From the NCBI GenBank assembly GCA_017623895.1, contig JAGAOB010000067.1, forward strand, positions 1 through 38,964: 38,964 nt of DNA, in the 5' to 3' direction. Shown piece after piece: positions 31,601 to 38,964 of the stretch. The translations under genes and the position numbers were made by a program. Numbering within the stretch: position 1 is the stretch's first letter; every line of letters starts with the position of its first letter. The notes below the pieces were generated by a model, which saw only the letters and a list, made by a program, of their open reading frames with translations, did not search any database and was not told the origin of the DNA. Source of the DNA: Clostridia bacterium. Its GTDB lineage: Bacteria > Bacillota > Clostridia > Oscillospirales > UBA644.

Positions 31601-32421
31601 TCCGCGATATTACGTTGGGGCAATATTTCCCCGGATCCTCCTTTTTGCATAAGATGGATCCCCGTGCCAAGCTCCTTTTGATCATCTTCTACGTGGTTAC
31701 CCTCTTTCTTGCCAAAACCTTGGCCGCATACGCGTTTTTGTTTGTGGCTACGGCAGGCGTGATTGCCGCTACCCGTATTTCCCCGAAATTCTACCTTCGG
31801 GGATTAAAGCCGTTGCTGTTTATTATGGGCTTTACGGCGGTACTGAATATGCTTTATTCCGACGGCGAGCCCCTGTTTTCATTTTGGATCTTTTCCGTTT
31901 CCTGGGAAGGGATTTTCAGCGCCCTTTTTATGGTGATTCGTATTGTGATGATGGTGCTTGCAATGTCGGTTCTGACCTATACCACCTCCCCGCTTCTCTT
32001 GACGGGAGGTCTGGAACGGCTGATGCTCCCGTTGTCGTATTTGAAGGTCCCCGTTCACGATTTTGCGATGATGATGACCATCGCCCTGAGGTTTATCCCC
32101 ACCTTGCTGGAGGAGACCGAAAAAATTATGAACGCCCAAAAGGCTCGGGGGGCGGATTTTGAAAGCGGAAGCCTGATTCGTCGGGCAAAAGCGATGATCC
32201 CCATTTTGATCCCCTTGTTCGTCTCTGCCTTCCGCCGTGCCGAGGAGCTGGCGGTTGCAATGGAATGTCGTTGTTACGACGGTGATTTTTCGGGACGGAC
32301 CCGATTCGTGGAATATCGCTTTTCCTGGCGGGATCTGATCGGTCTGATCTTCTGCGTTTCCGTGATTTCAATCACCTTGATCCTGAACGGTGTAACGCTG
32401 TTAGGAGGAATCGGGCTATGA
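31597..32421 (+). CDS. ecfT: ECF transporter transmembrane subunit EcfT
   Basis: A 274-residue membrane subunit that links ATPases to S components. The N-terminal GQYFPGSSFLHKMDPRAKLL is typical. Hydrophobic helices follow at about 25-55, 65-85, 100-125 and the C-terminus (about 245-270). Two cytoplasmic coupling helices carry the ATPase-contacting motifs: AQKARGADF (intact Ala-Arg-Gly) and AMECRCYDG (a variant of the usual A-R-G/C form). It overlaps ecfA2 and truA by four bases each. Confidence 0.96.
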   Translation: MIRDITLGQYFPGSSFLHKMDPRAKLLLIIFYVVTLFLAKTLAAYAFLFVATAGVIAATRISPKFYLRGLKPLLFIMGFTAVLNMLYSDGEPLFSFWIFSVSWEGIFSALFMVIRIVMMVLAMSVLTYTTSPLLLTGGLERLMLPLSYLKVPVHDFAMMMTIALRFIPTLLEETEKIMNAQKARGADFESGSLIRRAKAMIPILIPLFVSAFRRAEELAVAMECRCYDGDFSGRTRFVEYRFSWRDLIGLIFCVSVISITLILNGVTLLGGIGL

Positions 32422-33278
32422 AATATTTGATTCGCCTTTCTTTTGTGGGAACCGCGTACTGTGGATGGCAGACCCAAAAAAACGGCCCCTCCGTGCAGTC
32501 CTGCGTGATGGAGGCGCTCCGTAAAATTTTCGGTTCGATTTCGGAGTTTTCGGGGTGCAGCCGCACCGATTCGGGAGTGCACGCATTGGATTTTTGCGCT
32601 TCCTTTTCCGTTTCATCTCGGAAACCCGATGCTCCGATTTCGGCACAGTCTTCTTGCGATGTTCCGATTTCGGCACAAGCGCCTTATGATGCGCCGCCTT
32701 GTGATGCGCCGATTTCAACATCCGCGCCCCGCAACAAGGAGACTTCAATTCCGTTGCCCTGCGATAAACTGATTTCGGCGTTGAACGCCAATCTTCCTAA
32801 GGATATTTCCGTTCACTCCGCTCAGGTCGTCCCCGATGACTTTCACGCCCGCTACAGCGTAAAGCGAAAGGAATATCTGTATCGCATCCGAACCTCCGAC
32901 GTTCGTTCTCCTTTTTGGGAGGAACGGGCGTGGCATCGCAGGGGAGACTACGATATCACACTTTTGAATCAGGCCGCGGCCGAGTTTCGGGGAACGCACG
33001 ATTTCCGTTCTTTTATGGCGGCGGGAAGCAAAATTGACGATTGCACCCGTACCGTTTTTGACGCGCGCTTTGAGCAGAACGGTGAGAATCTTGATTTTTA
33101 CGTATCCGCCGACGGATTTTTGTACAATATGGTTCGCATTATGGTGGGAACGCTGTTGGACGTTCCGCGCCGTTTTTCTCCCCAAGACGTGGTAGAGATT
33201 TTGGAGGCAAAGGACCGTTCCCGTGCTGGAATGACGGCCCCTGCCCACGGTCTGTATCTGAATCGGGTGGAGTATTAA
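32418..33278 (+). CDS. truA: tRNA pseudouridine(38-40) synthase TruA with a repeat insertion
   Basis: A 286-residue enzyme that makes pseudouridine in the anticodon arm of tRNAs. The catalytic D51 is in GCSRTDSGVHA, and the family segments ALNANLPKDI, FHARYSVKRKEYLYRI, GTHDFRSFMAAG and DGFLYNMVRIMVGTLLDV are intact. Between residues about 68 and 110 it has an insertion of roughly 40 residues made of ten-residue repeats (DAPISAQSSC, DVPISAQAPY and a partial third/fourth). Normal TruA is about 245-260 residues. The ecfA1-A2-T-truA order is the classic Bacillota arrangement. Starts with an ATGA overlap of ecfT. Confidence 0.96.
   Translation: MKYLIRLSFVGTAYCGWQTQKNGPSVQSCVMEALRKIFGSISEFSGCSRTDSGVHALDFCASFSVSSRKPDAPISAQSSCDVPISAQAPYDAPPCDAPISTSAPRNKETSIPLPCDKLISALNANLPKDISVHSAQVVPDDFHARYSVKRKEYLYRIRTSDVRSPFWEERAWHRRGDYDITLLNQAAAEFRGTHDFRSFMAAGSKIDDCTRTVFDARFEQNGENLDFYVSADGFLYNMVRIMVGTLLDVPRRFSPQDVVEILEAKDRSRAGMTAPAHGLYLNRVEY
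32628..32732 (+). repeat. 30-bp in-frame repeats inside truA
   Basis: Units start with GATGYTCCGATTTCGGCACA-like sequence at 32628 and 32658, a 15-bp partial at 32688, and a fourth at 32703. They keep frame, and encode the TruA insertion. Confidence 0.8.
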
Positions 33279-33299
33279 TCTGTGAAAGGAGTGACGATT

Positions 33300-34430
33300 G
33301 TGAATTCCGAAACCAAAAAAACCGTTCGCCGTTTGGATCTGATTCGGGGAGCGTTGGTACTGACTTTGATCTTATACATTGCCGTCGCTCTGGTCATCAA
33401 CTCCTCTTATCTGACCGTGGACCGTCTTATGCGGCTTCGCTCCAACGTGATCTACGCCTTGGGCGGGTCGGACGAAACCCTTCGTTACGATGAAGAGGAT
33501 ACCGTGGATTTTCAACTGTTTCAGGACGGATACGCAGTGCTTACCCGCAACGGAATCACCGTGTGCGGCGCGGATGGGAACGTATATTCTTCCCACGTGC
33601 TGCAATACCGCAATCCCGTGATGAAGGTCTGCGGAAAATATATTCTCTGCTTTGACCGCGGCGGCACGGGATGGAGTCTGATGAACAGCTTCCGACTCCT
33701 TTGCTCGGGCACGGAGAGTGCCGATATCATTAACGGTTCCGTTTGCGACGACGGCTATTTTGCGATTGCCGCCGAGCGTACTGAATACAAAGGGTGCGTT
33801 ACCGTATATAATACCGATGGAACCGACCTTTCCCGTTGGAATTCGGACAGCTATTTGATCGACTCCTTCTTTACGGCAAAAAACCGCCTGACCATCGTTT
33901 CGGTGGCATCGGAGCGGGAAAAAACTCATACGGTGTTCACGGTGTTTAATTACAAAAAGCCTGCCGCGGAAAACGTTGCCACCGTTTCCGACACCTTCCC
34001 CTTGGCCCTTGCCTCCAAGGACAACGGAAGTGTGGAAATGCTTACTGCTACGGGAGGCGTCGTGTTTGACGGGACGTCGGCCTCCGCCACCCTCACCTAT
34101 CCCGAGCCTACGCCGTGGCTTTATTGTCAGTCCGACGGCGGGACTCTGATCTCCTATCGGACGATGACGGGTACGGTTCTCGTGCAAGGACTTTCGGAAC
34201 GGGGAGACGTGTCGTTTACTAAGGAATATTCCACCCTTTTGTCACTGGGCTGCACGAAAGATTATTTCTTTATTCTAACCGAAACCAACCTGTTTGTGCT
34301 GGATGGGGGAGGGACGGTGGTCTTGGAGCAGCCCAACGCAGGATATTCCAAAATTCTCGTATCGCCCGAGGTCTCGGTCCTTTTGCGTGCAGACGCGGTG
34401 ACGAGATTGGATTTGTCATCACTTCCCTGA
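33300..34430 (+). CDS. DUF5711-like membrane-anchored beta-propeller protein
   Basis: A 376-residue protein with one N-terminal membrane helix (about 14-36 of the chosen start) and a large extracellular part of repeating beta strands (QDGYAVLTRNGITVCGADGN, KYILCFDRGGTGWSL, DDGYFAIAAERTEYKGCVTV). This suggests a WD40/propeller fold as in the clostridial DUF5711 family; I name the family from memory. The start is the GTG at 33300 with AAAGGAG eight bases upstream; the GTG at 33282 lies before that site and is rejected. Function unknown. It is followed by the cvpA-like gene after 49 bases. Confidence 0.8.
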   Translation: MNSETKKTVRRLDLIRGALVLTLILYIAVALVINSSYLTVDRLMRLRSNVIYALGGSDETLRYDEEDTVDFQLFQDGYAVLTRNGITVCGADGNVYSSHVLQYRNPVMKVCGKYILCFDRGGTGWSLMNSFRLLCSGTESADIINGSVCDDGYFAIAAERTEYKGCVTVYNTDGTDLSRWNSDSYLIDSFFTAKNRLTIVSVASEREKTHTVFTVFNYKKPAAENVATVSDTFPLALASKDNGSVEMLTATGGVVFDGTSASATLTYPEPTPWLYCQSDGGTLISYRTMTGTVLVQGLSERGDVSFTKEYSTLLSLGCTKDYFFILTETNLFVLDGGGTVVLEQPNAGYSKILVSPEVSVLLRADAVTRLDLSSLP

Positions 34431-34479
34431 TGGGATCACATATGGACGTACTACATACCGTTTTCAGGAGGATTTTTTT

Positions 34480-35226
34480 ATGGATTTGGCAATCAGCACC
34501 ACTCTTGACCTTCTTCTGGTGGCAATTCTTGGCGTCAGCATTTTTCTTGGGGTTCGCCGCGGGCTGATCCGTTCGATCATCAGCTTGGTGGGAAGCATCG
34601 TTGCGTTGGTTTTGGCGTTAATCTTTTCGTCGGGATTGGGCGGATATATTGATGCAAACTATGTCAACGCTCCTATGCGGGCTTGGGTCATTGACCAGCT
34701 GTCCGCTTCGGCGCAAACCGTTTCTGCCACAGATCTGGATTTTGACGATCTGTTTGAAAATCAACCCGAATTTTTCACGGAAACCTGTGATTTCCTCGGC
34801 GTTGAAATCAACGAAATGAAGGATTCCTATCAATCCTTGAAGACCGAGGGCGTGGAGCACGCAAAGAGTGCCATCGTTACCGAAATGGTAGATCCTCTTT
34901 CCGCGCTGATCAGCCGTGTGATCGCCTTTGCGGTTATTTTCTTGGCGGCAATGATCCTGATCGTTGTCATCTCGATGTTTTCCAAGTTCCTCAACAATCT
35001 TCCTATCGTTCGCAAGATGGATAAGCTGGGCGGCGGAATCTTGGGGGTCGTAACTGGAATCCTGATCAGCTTTATCGTGGTTGCTATCATTTCCACGGGA
35101 TCCAAATACGTTCTTCGGGACCGCAGCCCTGCGGAGCTGGAGAGCATCAAGGATAAGACCGTGGTTTATAAGGTCTTCCACGATCTGGATCCTTTGACGC
35201 GGATTTTTGAAACCACAACGGACTAA
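34480..35226 (+). CDS. CvpA-family membrane protein
   Basis: A 248-residue protein with N-terminal hydrophobic helices (about 5-25 and 30-50, with VAILGVSIFLGVRRGLIRSIISL) and two more near 145-170 and 185-210 (MDKLGGGILGVVTGILISF). This fits the CvpA family, named for colicin V production and later linked to envelope homeostasis. The 95 residues between helices 2 and 3 are acidic and probably outside the membrane. CAGGAGG precedes the ATG. A GACGTTTAGTCC-like hairpin overlaps the stop. Confidence 0.9.
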   Translation: MDLAISTTLDLLLVAILGVSIFLGVRRGLIRSIISLVGSIVALVLALIFSSGLGGYIDANYVNAPMRAWVIDQLSASAQTVSATDLDFDDLFENQPEFFTETCDFLGVEINEMKDSYQSLKTEGVEHAKSAIVTEMVDPLSALISRVIAFAVIFLAAMILIVVISMFSKFLNNLPIVRKMDKLGGGILGVVTGILISFIVVAIISTGSKYVLRDRSPAELESIKDKTVVYKVFHDLDPLTRIFETTTD

Positions 35227-35266
35227 ACGTCCGTCGATACGCTTTCTTCAAATTGAGAAGAAGCGT
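35218..35266 (+). terminator. Two hairpins between cvpA and clpE; weak terminator or leader
   Basis: ACGGAC/GTCCGT (35218-35234) spans the cvpA stop, and ACGCTTTCTTC/GAAGAAGCGT (35239-35266) has a single bulged T. No clear T-tract follows. They may be a processing or partial termination site or part of the clpE leader. No convincing clpE promoter was found. Confidence 0.4.
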
Positions 35267-35316
35267 TGCAATATCAAGGAAAAACTCATACCCAAAACCA
35301 AGAAAGGTCGTACCCT

Positions 35317-37641
35317 ATGCTTTGCAGCAGATGTAAGAAGCGTCCCGCCGTCATTTTTGTGACGAAAATTGAAAATAACGAGACCGTCAACGAGGGCTTG
35401 TGCATAAAGTGTGCCAAGGAGTTGGGCATCAAGCCCATTAGTCAGATGATCGACCAAATGGGGATCACCGACGAAGAATTGGACGATATGTGCGAACAGA
35501 TGAGCGGGATGATGGGGGAAGGCGACGGCTTGTCCTCCCCGTCCTTTGACGGATTTGAAGAGGGCGGTGCCCAATCGATGAATCTGTTCCAAAAGCTTAT
35601 GAGCAGTCTTACGGGGGGAATGCAGCCCCCTGCCTCTGACGGGGCTTCCAAGTCGGACCCCAAAAAGGATGAGGAAAAAAAGAAGGATAAAAAGAATAAA
35701 AAGCAGGCGGAAGGTCCCCAGCACAAGTACCTCGATGCGTTCTGTCAAAATCTGACCGAAAAGGCGCGCAACGGCGCTACCGATCCCGTGATCGGACGGG
35801 AGAGCGAAATTCTTCGGGTGCTGCAGATCCTCAACCGTCGCACCAAAAACAATCCCTGCCTCATCGGAGAGCCCGGGGTAGGGAAGACGGCGATTGCCGA
35901 GGGAATCGCGCAAAGGATCGTTACGGGAAATGCTCCCGCAAAGATCGCCCGTAAGGAGGTATGGCTTCTCGATCTGACGGCACTCATTGCGGGGACGCAA
36001 TTCCGAGGCCAATTCGAGAGCCGCATTAAGGGATTGATCGAAGAGGTCCGTCGTCTTGGAAATATTATTTTGGTCATTGACGAGGTCCACAATTTGGTGG
36101 GAGCGGGAGATTCCGAGGGTTCGATGAACGCCGCCAATATGCTCAAGCCCGCCCTTTCCCGCGGAGAAATTCAGGTCATCGGCGCTACCACTCTTACCGA
36201 ATACCGCAAGCACATTGAAAAGGATGCGGCCCTGGAACGCCGTTTTCAGCCCGTGGTAGTCAACGAGCCTTCCATCGAGGATTCGGTGAAAATGCTGCAG
36301 GGCATCAAAAACCGCTATGAAACTTTCCATCATATTAAGGTCCCCCAATACGTTTTGGTCAAGGCAGTGGAGCTCTCGGAGCGGTACGTGACCGATCGTT
36401 ATCTTCCCGATAAGGCCATCGACCTGTTGGATGAGGCCTGCTCCAATGCCACGCTGAAGCACCCCATCTACGAAAAGGCGTTTCTCGCCGAGCAAAAGCT
36501 GGCAGAATTGAAGGAAAAGGTCAAACAGCTGGAGGGAAAGGAAGAGCCCGAGCAGGAGGATTTCGCTGCCATTGCTACGGCAAAATCCGATTTGATGCGT
36601 GCGGAGGCGGAGTACGACGCCTTGATTTCCGAACGTGATGAGGTGACGGTTTCCCTCGACGATCTTGCCCTGATCATTGAGCTGTGGACGGGAATCCCGT
36701 CGTCCAAGATTCGGGAACGGGAGCAGAACCGCCTTTCCCGCTTTGAAGACGTTCTGCGGGAACGCATCAAGGGACAGGATCAGGCCGTGGTCAAGGTCTC
36801 CGATGCCGTCCGTCGATCTCGCGTGGCGTTGGTCCCCCGAAAACGCCCCGTTTCGTTTATTTTTACGGGCCCCACGGGGGTGGGAAAGACCGAGCTTGTT
36901 AAGGTTCTTGCCAAGGAGCTGTTCCATTCTCCCGAAACGTTGATTCGCTTGGATATGTCCGAATTTATGGAGAAGCACTCCGTCTCCCGTATTATCGGAG
37001 CTCCTCCGGGATACGTGGGGTATGACGATGCGGGTCAGCTGACCGAAAAGGTCCGCCGCAAGCCCTATTCCGTCATCTTGTTCGATGAGATCGAAAAGGC
37101 GCACCCCGACGTCTTGAACGTTCTTTTGCAGATCCTTGACGACGGCCGTATCACCGATGCTCACGGAAAAACAGTTTCCTTTGAGCATTGCATCATCGTG
37201 ATGACCTCCAATGCGGGATCTCATTCCAAGGCAACCGCCGCAGGATTCAATCGCACCTCCGATGAGCTGTCTGCGGAACGGACCAAAAAAGCCTTGTCGG
37301 AGTTTTTGCGTCCGGAATTCTTGAATCGGGTGGACGAAATCATCACCTTCCGATCCCTGCCTATGGAGGTATTCCCCGATATCGTTCGTCTTGCCCTTGA
37401 CGAGCTTGCCGCGGGTCTGCGGGAGCGGGAAATCGGCTTTGAATGTACCGAGCAGGCCGTTCAGCTTCTGGCGGAAAAATCCTACAGTGCCGAATACGGT
37501 GCCCGCAACGTCCGCCGCGTTGTGCAGACGGAGATTGAGGATCGTGCGGTGCGGATCCTTTGTGAAACCTTTGAGATTCCGAAATCGGTTTGCGTATCGG
37601 TGTCCGAGGGGGGAATTCACGTTTCGTTGGAGTCGCAATAA
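35317..37641 (+). CDS. clpE: ClpE-type ATP-dependent protease ATPase subunit
   Basis: A 774-residue Hsp100 unfoldase. The N-terminus has a zinc finger (C3, C6, C29, C32) as in ClpE and McsA, instead of the double Clp_N domain of ClpC; a flexible acidic/Lys-rich linker (about 60-145) follows. AAA1: Walker A GEPGVGKT (184-191) and Walker B VIDEVHNL. A short coiled-coil middle domain (about 385-435). AAA2: GPTGVGKT (518-525), LFDEIEKAH, and GF in AAGFNRTSDE at the ClpP-contact position. It would feed unfolded proteins to ClpP. The ATG at 35317 is used; the upstream TTG lies in a hairpin. No CtsR operator was seen. Confidence 0.92.
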   Translation: MLCSRCKKRPAVIFVTKIENNETVNEGLCIKCAKELGIKPISQMIDQMGITDEELDDMCEQMSGMMGEGDGLSSPSFDGFEEGGAQSMNLFQKLMSSLTGGMQPPASDGASKSDPKKDEEKKKDKKNKKQAEGPQHKYLDAFCQNLTEKARNGATDPVIGRESEILRVLQILNRRTKNNPCLIGEPGVGKTAIAEGIAQRIVTGNAPAKIARKEVWLLDLTALIAGTQFRGQFESRIKGLIEEVRRLGNIILVIDEVHNLVGAGDSEGSMNAANMLKPALSRGEIQVIGATTLTEYRKHIEKDAALERRFQPVVVNEPSIEDSVKMLQGIKNRYETFHHIKVPQYVLVKAVELSERYVTDRYLPDKAIDLLDEACSNATLKHPIYEKAFLAEQKLAELKEKVKQLEGKEEPEQEDFAAIATAKSDLMRAEAEYDALISERDEVTVSLDDLALIIELWTGIPSSKIREREQNRLSRFEDVLRERIKGQDQAVVKVSDAVRRSRVALVPRKRPVSFIFTGPTGVGKTELVKVLAKELFHSPETLIRLDMSEFMEKHSVSRIIGAPPGYVGYDDAGQLTEKVRRKPYSVILFDEIEKAHPDVLNVLLQILDDGRITDAHGKTVSFEHCIIVMTSNAGSHSKATAAGFNRTSDELSAERTKKALSEFLRPEFLNRVDEIITFRSLPMEVFPDIVRLALDELAAGLREREIGFECTEQAVQLLAEKSYSAEYGARNVRRVVQTEIEDRAVRILCETFEIPKSVCVSVSEGGIHVSLESQ

Positions 37642-37680
37642 ACCGTTCGTGGCAAAACTGCAAAAAAATGCTAAACCCTA

Positions 37681-37709
37681 TTGACAAGTAAAACAAAATT
37701 CGCTATAAT
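37681..37709 (+). promoter_or_regulatory. Promoter of the surface-protein gene
   Basis: TTGACA (37681-37686), a 17-bp spacer, and TATAAT (37704-37709): a full consensus, so a strong promoter. AAGGAGAG lies before the ATG at 37750. Confidence 0.88.
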
Positions 37710-37749
37710 ATTGGCATAAAGCACTTTATTAATAAGGAGAGTATAAGTT

Positions 37750-38634
37750 ATGAAAAAATTTCTCACCCTTTTTCTGACGCTTTGCTTGCTTGCATCCTTT
37801 GCAACGTTCTTTGCTTTCTCCGCAATGGCAGAAGAGGAGCTTGACGTTACCGTTGGCTTTACATCGGAATGGAACGATCAGTCCGGTGACAGCGCGAAGC
37901 AATTGGCTTGGATCCGCAGCAACGCTACCAGCCCCGACGGTCTGTGGAAATATCAGTTCTACACCATCGGCAACGGTCAGTATTTCGATCTGAAGGTCTG
38001 CGGAAACACCTTTGCGTGGGACGCCAATGCGGGAAGTGACGATCGCGGCTTCGGAAATGCTCGTGTCAGAGAAAACGGAAAATCCTTTACCCCCGGCTAT
38101 GCAGCTGACGTGGTAAAGATGTTCCAGTGCCCTTCCGGCGGTACCATTGAAATTCAATTTACCGTTACCCGCCGCTACGATGAAACCCAAGGAAACGGTA
38201 CTTCCTTTGCTATTTATGTCGAGGATCGTTTGGTCTATCCCGAAGAAGGACAGGGCGATTACGTAACGCTTACCACCCAGGATCCTCTCACGGGGTCGAT
38301 CCGCGTTGACGTTGCACAGAATGAACGCGTCCGCTTCCACGTCGGAGCCATCGGCGATGCTTCCGGAGACCTTGTTGAAATGTCGAACGTGATCACTTAT
38401 AAGGATGTTAACGACGAATCTACGGACGTTACCACCGATACCATCGAAATCTCGGGAATTACCAACACCTTCTCCGGCTTTGGCAATAACAATAATAATA
38501 ACAATAACAACAGCAACAGCAATACTAACAACGGCGGAAGCTCTGCCGGTGCGATCGTTGCAATCTCCCTTTGTGTCGTTGCTGTAATCGGCTTGGCCGC
38601 CGTCGTAGTCGTCTTCTTGAAGAGGAAGAAATAA
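37750..38634 (+). CDS. Secreted, membrane-anchored surface protein of unknown function
   Basis: A 294-residue protein: signal peptide (MKKFLTLFLTLCLLASFATF...AMAEE), a beta-rich domain (about 30-220, e.g. GGTIEIQFTVTRRYDETQG and SIRVDVAQNERVRFHVGAI), an Asn-rich linker with nine Asn in a row (246-254), one membrane helix (about 265-290) and a KRKK end. No LPXTG sortase site. The helix-plus-basic-tail design matches the phosphoesterase at 22656-24442. The beta domain could bind sugar or protein, but I do not recognise a family. It has a consensus promoter and its own terminator, so it is probably well expressed. Confidence 0.88.
   Translation: MKKFLTLFLTLCLLASFATFFAFSAMAEEELDVTVGFTSEWNDQSGDSAKQLAWIRSNATSPDGLWKYQFYTIGNGQYFDLKVCGNTFAWDANAGSDDRGFGNARVRENGKSFTPGYAADVVKMFQCPSGGTIEIQFTVTRRYDETQGNGTSFAIYVEDRLVYPEEGQGDYVTLTTQDPLTGSIRVDVAQNERVRFHVGAIGDASGDLVEMSNVITYKDVNDESTDVTTDTIEISGITNTFSGFGNNNNNNNNNSNSNTNNGGSSAGAIVAISLCVVAVIGLAAVVVVFLKRKK
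38485..38532 (+). repeat. AAT/AAC microsatellite encoding the Asn-rich linker
   Basis: AAT and AAC codons alternate for nine triplets, followed by AGC/AAC/AAT/ACT triplets. Triplet changes keep the frame, so linker length could vary between strains. Confidence 0.8.
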
Positions 38635-38650
38635 ACCGAAAAATCAAATA

Positions 38651-38680
38651 AAAAAGGAGCATCGTGAGATGCTCCTTTTT
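38651..38680 (+). terminator. Terminator after the surface-protein gene
   Basis: GGAGCATC and GATGCTCC pair around GTGA, flanked by AAAAA and TTTTT, so it works in both directions. Confidence 0.88.
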
Positions 38681-38686
38681 CATTAA

Positions 38687-38717
38687 AAGAAGCATCTGCA
38701 ATATGCAGATGCTTCTT
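38687..38717 (-). terminator. Terminator of the tRNA cluster
   Basis: A perfect 14-bp stem (AAGAAGCATCTGCA with its complement) and a 3-nt loop starts one base position after the CCA end of tRNA-His on the minus strand and is followed by TTAATG. Together with 38651-38680 it ends the tRNA transcript. Confidence 0.8.
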
Positions 38718-38795
<78 letters not shown>

Positions 38796-38819
38796 ATATA
38801 TAAAACTGAAAAAACCGGA

Positions 38820-38896
38820 TGGCGCATCCGGAGGGACTCGAACCCCCGACCTATTGCTTAGAAGGCAATTGCTCTATCCAGTTGAGCTACGGATGC
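38820..38896 (-). tRNA. tRNA-Arg (TCT)
   Basis: Minus strand: acceptor GCATCCG/CGGATGC, D-arm AGCTCAACTGGATAGAGC, anticodon stem ATTGC/GCAAT with loop CTTCTAA (anticodon TCT), T-arm CGGGGGTTCGAGTCCCTCC, discriminator G73 and encoded CCA (38820-38822). It reads AGA/AGG codons. Confidence 0.95.
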
Positions 38897-38901
38897 GTGT
38901 A

Positions 38902-38964
38902 TGGAGCGGATGACGAGAATCGAACTCGCACGACCAGCTTGGGAAGCTGGGGTTCTACCACTAA
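38902..38964 (-). tRNA. tRNA-Gly (CCC), 5' end beyond the window
   Basis: Minus strand from the window edge: part of the D-arm (TTAGTGGTAGAAC), anticodon stem CCAGC/GCTGG with loop TTCCCAA (anticodon CCC), T-arm TGCGAGTTCGATTCTCGT, acceptor 3' half and encoded CCA (38902-38904). About 11-12 bases of the 5' end are missing. Confidence 0.93.

Noticed and set aside
35227-35316. CtsR operator before clpE
   Set aside because: No match to the tandem GGTCAAA heptads; only a lone GGTCGTA.
35248-37638. Minus-strand open frame of 796 codons opposite clpE
   Set aside because: Antisense shadow of a long GC-moderate gene with favourable codon use; the plus strand has full ClpE motifs.

Overview
The window looks like chromosome of a strictly anaerobic Clostridia-type Bacillota, probably an uncultured gut or rumen relative of Oscillospirales or Christensenellales. 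The support is strong AGGAGG-type ribosome sites, sigma-A promoters (TTGACA/TATAAT, mostly 17-bp spacing), IreB, ClpE, an energising module for ECF transporters, and a trimeric NAD-linked [FeFe]-hydrogenase. Base composition is moderately GC-rich and genes are densely packed. No integrase, transposase, CRISPR array or prophage was seen.

Layout. Positions 1-527 hold the 5' part of an AGCS sodium:amino-acid symporter on the minus strand. It runs off the window edge, so it has no closing stop here. A small membrane protein gene (628-876) faces it. From 10111 down to 1165 runs an apparent eight-gene minus-strand operon: pheS, pheT, ireB, a small membrane protein, a fused NAD(P)HX repair enzyme, alr, proB and proA. 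It ends in a 49-bp tandem repeat and a bidirectional terminator. Upstream of pheS is a degenerate M14 carboxypeptidase-like protein, divergent from a NUDIX-lexA operon.

The centre (12599-20886) is a ten-gene hydrogenase operon. The structural genes hydC (NuoE-like), hydB (NuoF-like) and hydA (catalytic subunit) enclose a translationally coupled cassette: two DRTGG proteins, two GHKL ATPases, a sensory-type [FeFe]-hydrogenase homologue and a PHP phosphoesterase, followed by a small [2Fe-2S]-like protein. The cassette looks like a redox or H2-responsive control module built into the operon, and it is the most interesting system in the window. A DtxR-family regulator with an iron-type ligand set follows.

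Positions 21543-28787 hold envelope and homeostasis genes: an SPFH protein, a secreted metallophosphoesterase broken by a one-base frameshift, a DUF1294 protein, an SH3-C39 secreted peptidase, and the TrkA/TrkH potassium uptake pair.

Positions 28999-35226 form a plus-strand run: an RlmI-like methyltransferase, ecfA1-ecfA2-ecfT, truA (with an unusual repeat insertion), a DUF5711-like protein and a CvpA-like protein. A ClpE-type chaperone and a membrane-anchored surface protein follow. The right edge carries a minus-strand tRNA cluster: Gly-CCC (cut by the edge), Arg-TCT and His-GTG.

All assignments come from reading translations and motifs by eye. No database search was run.
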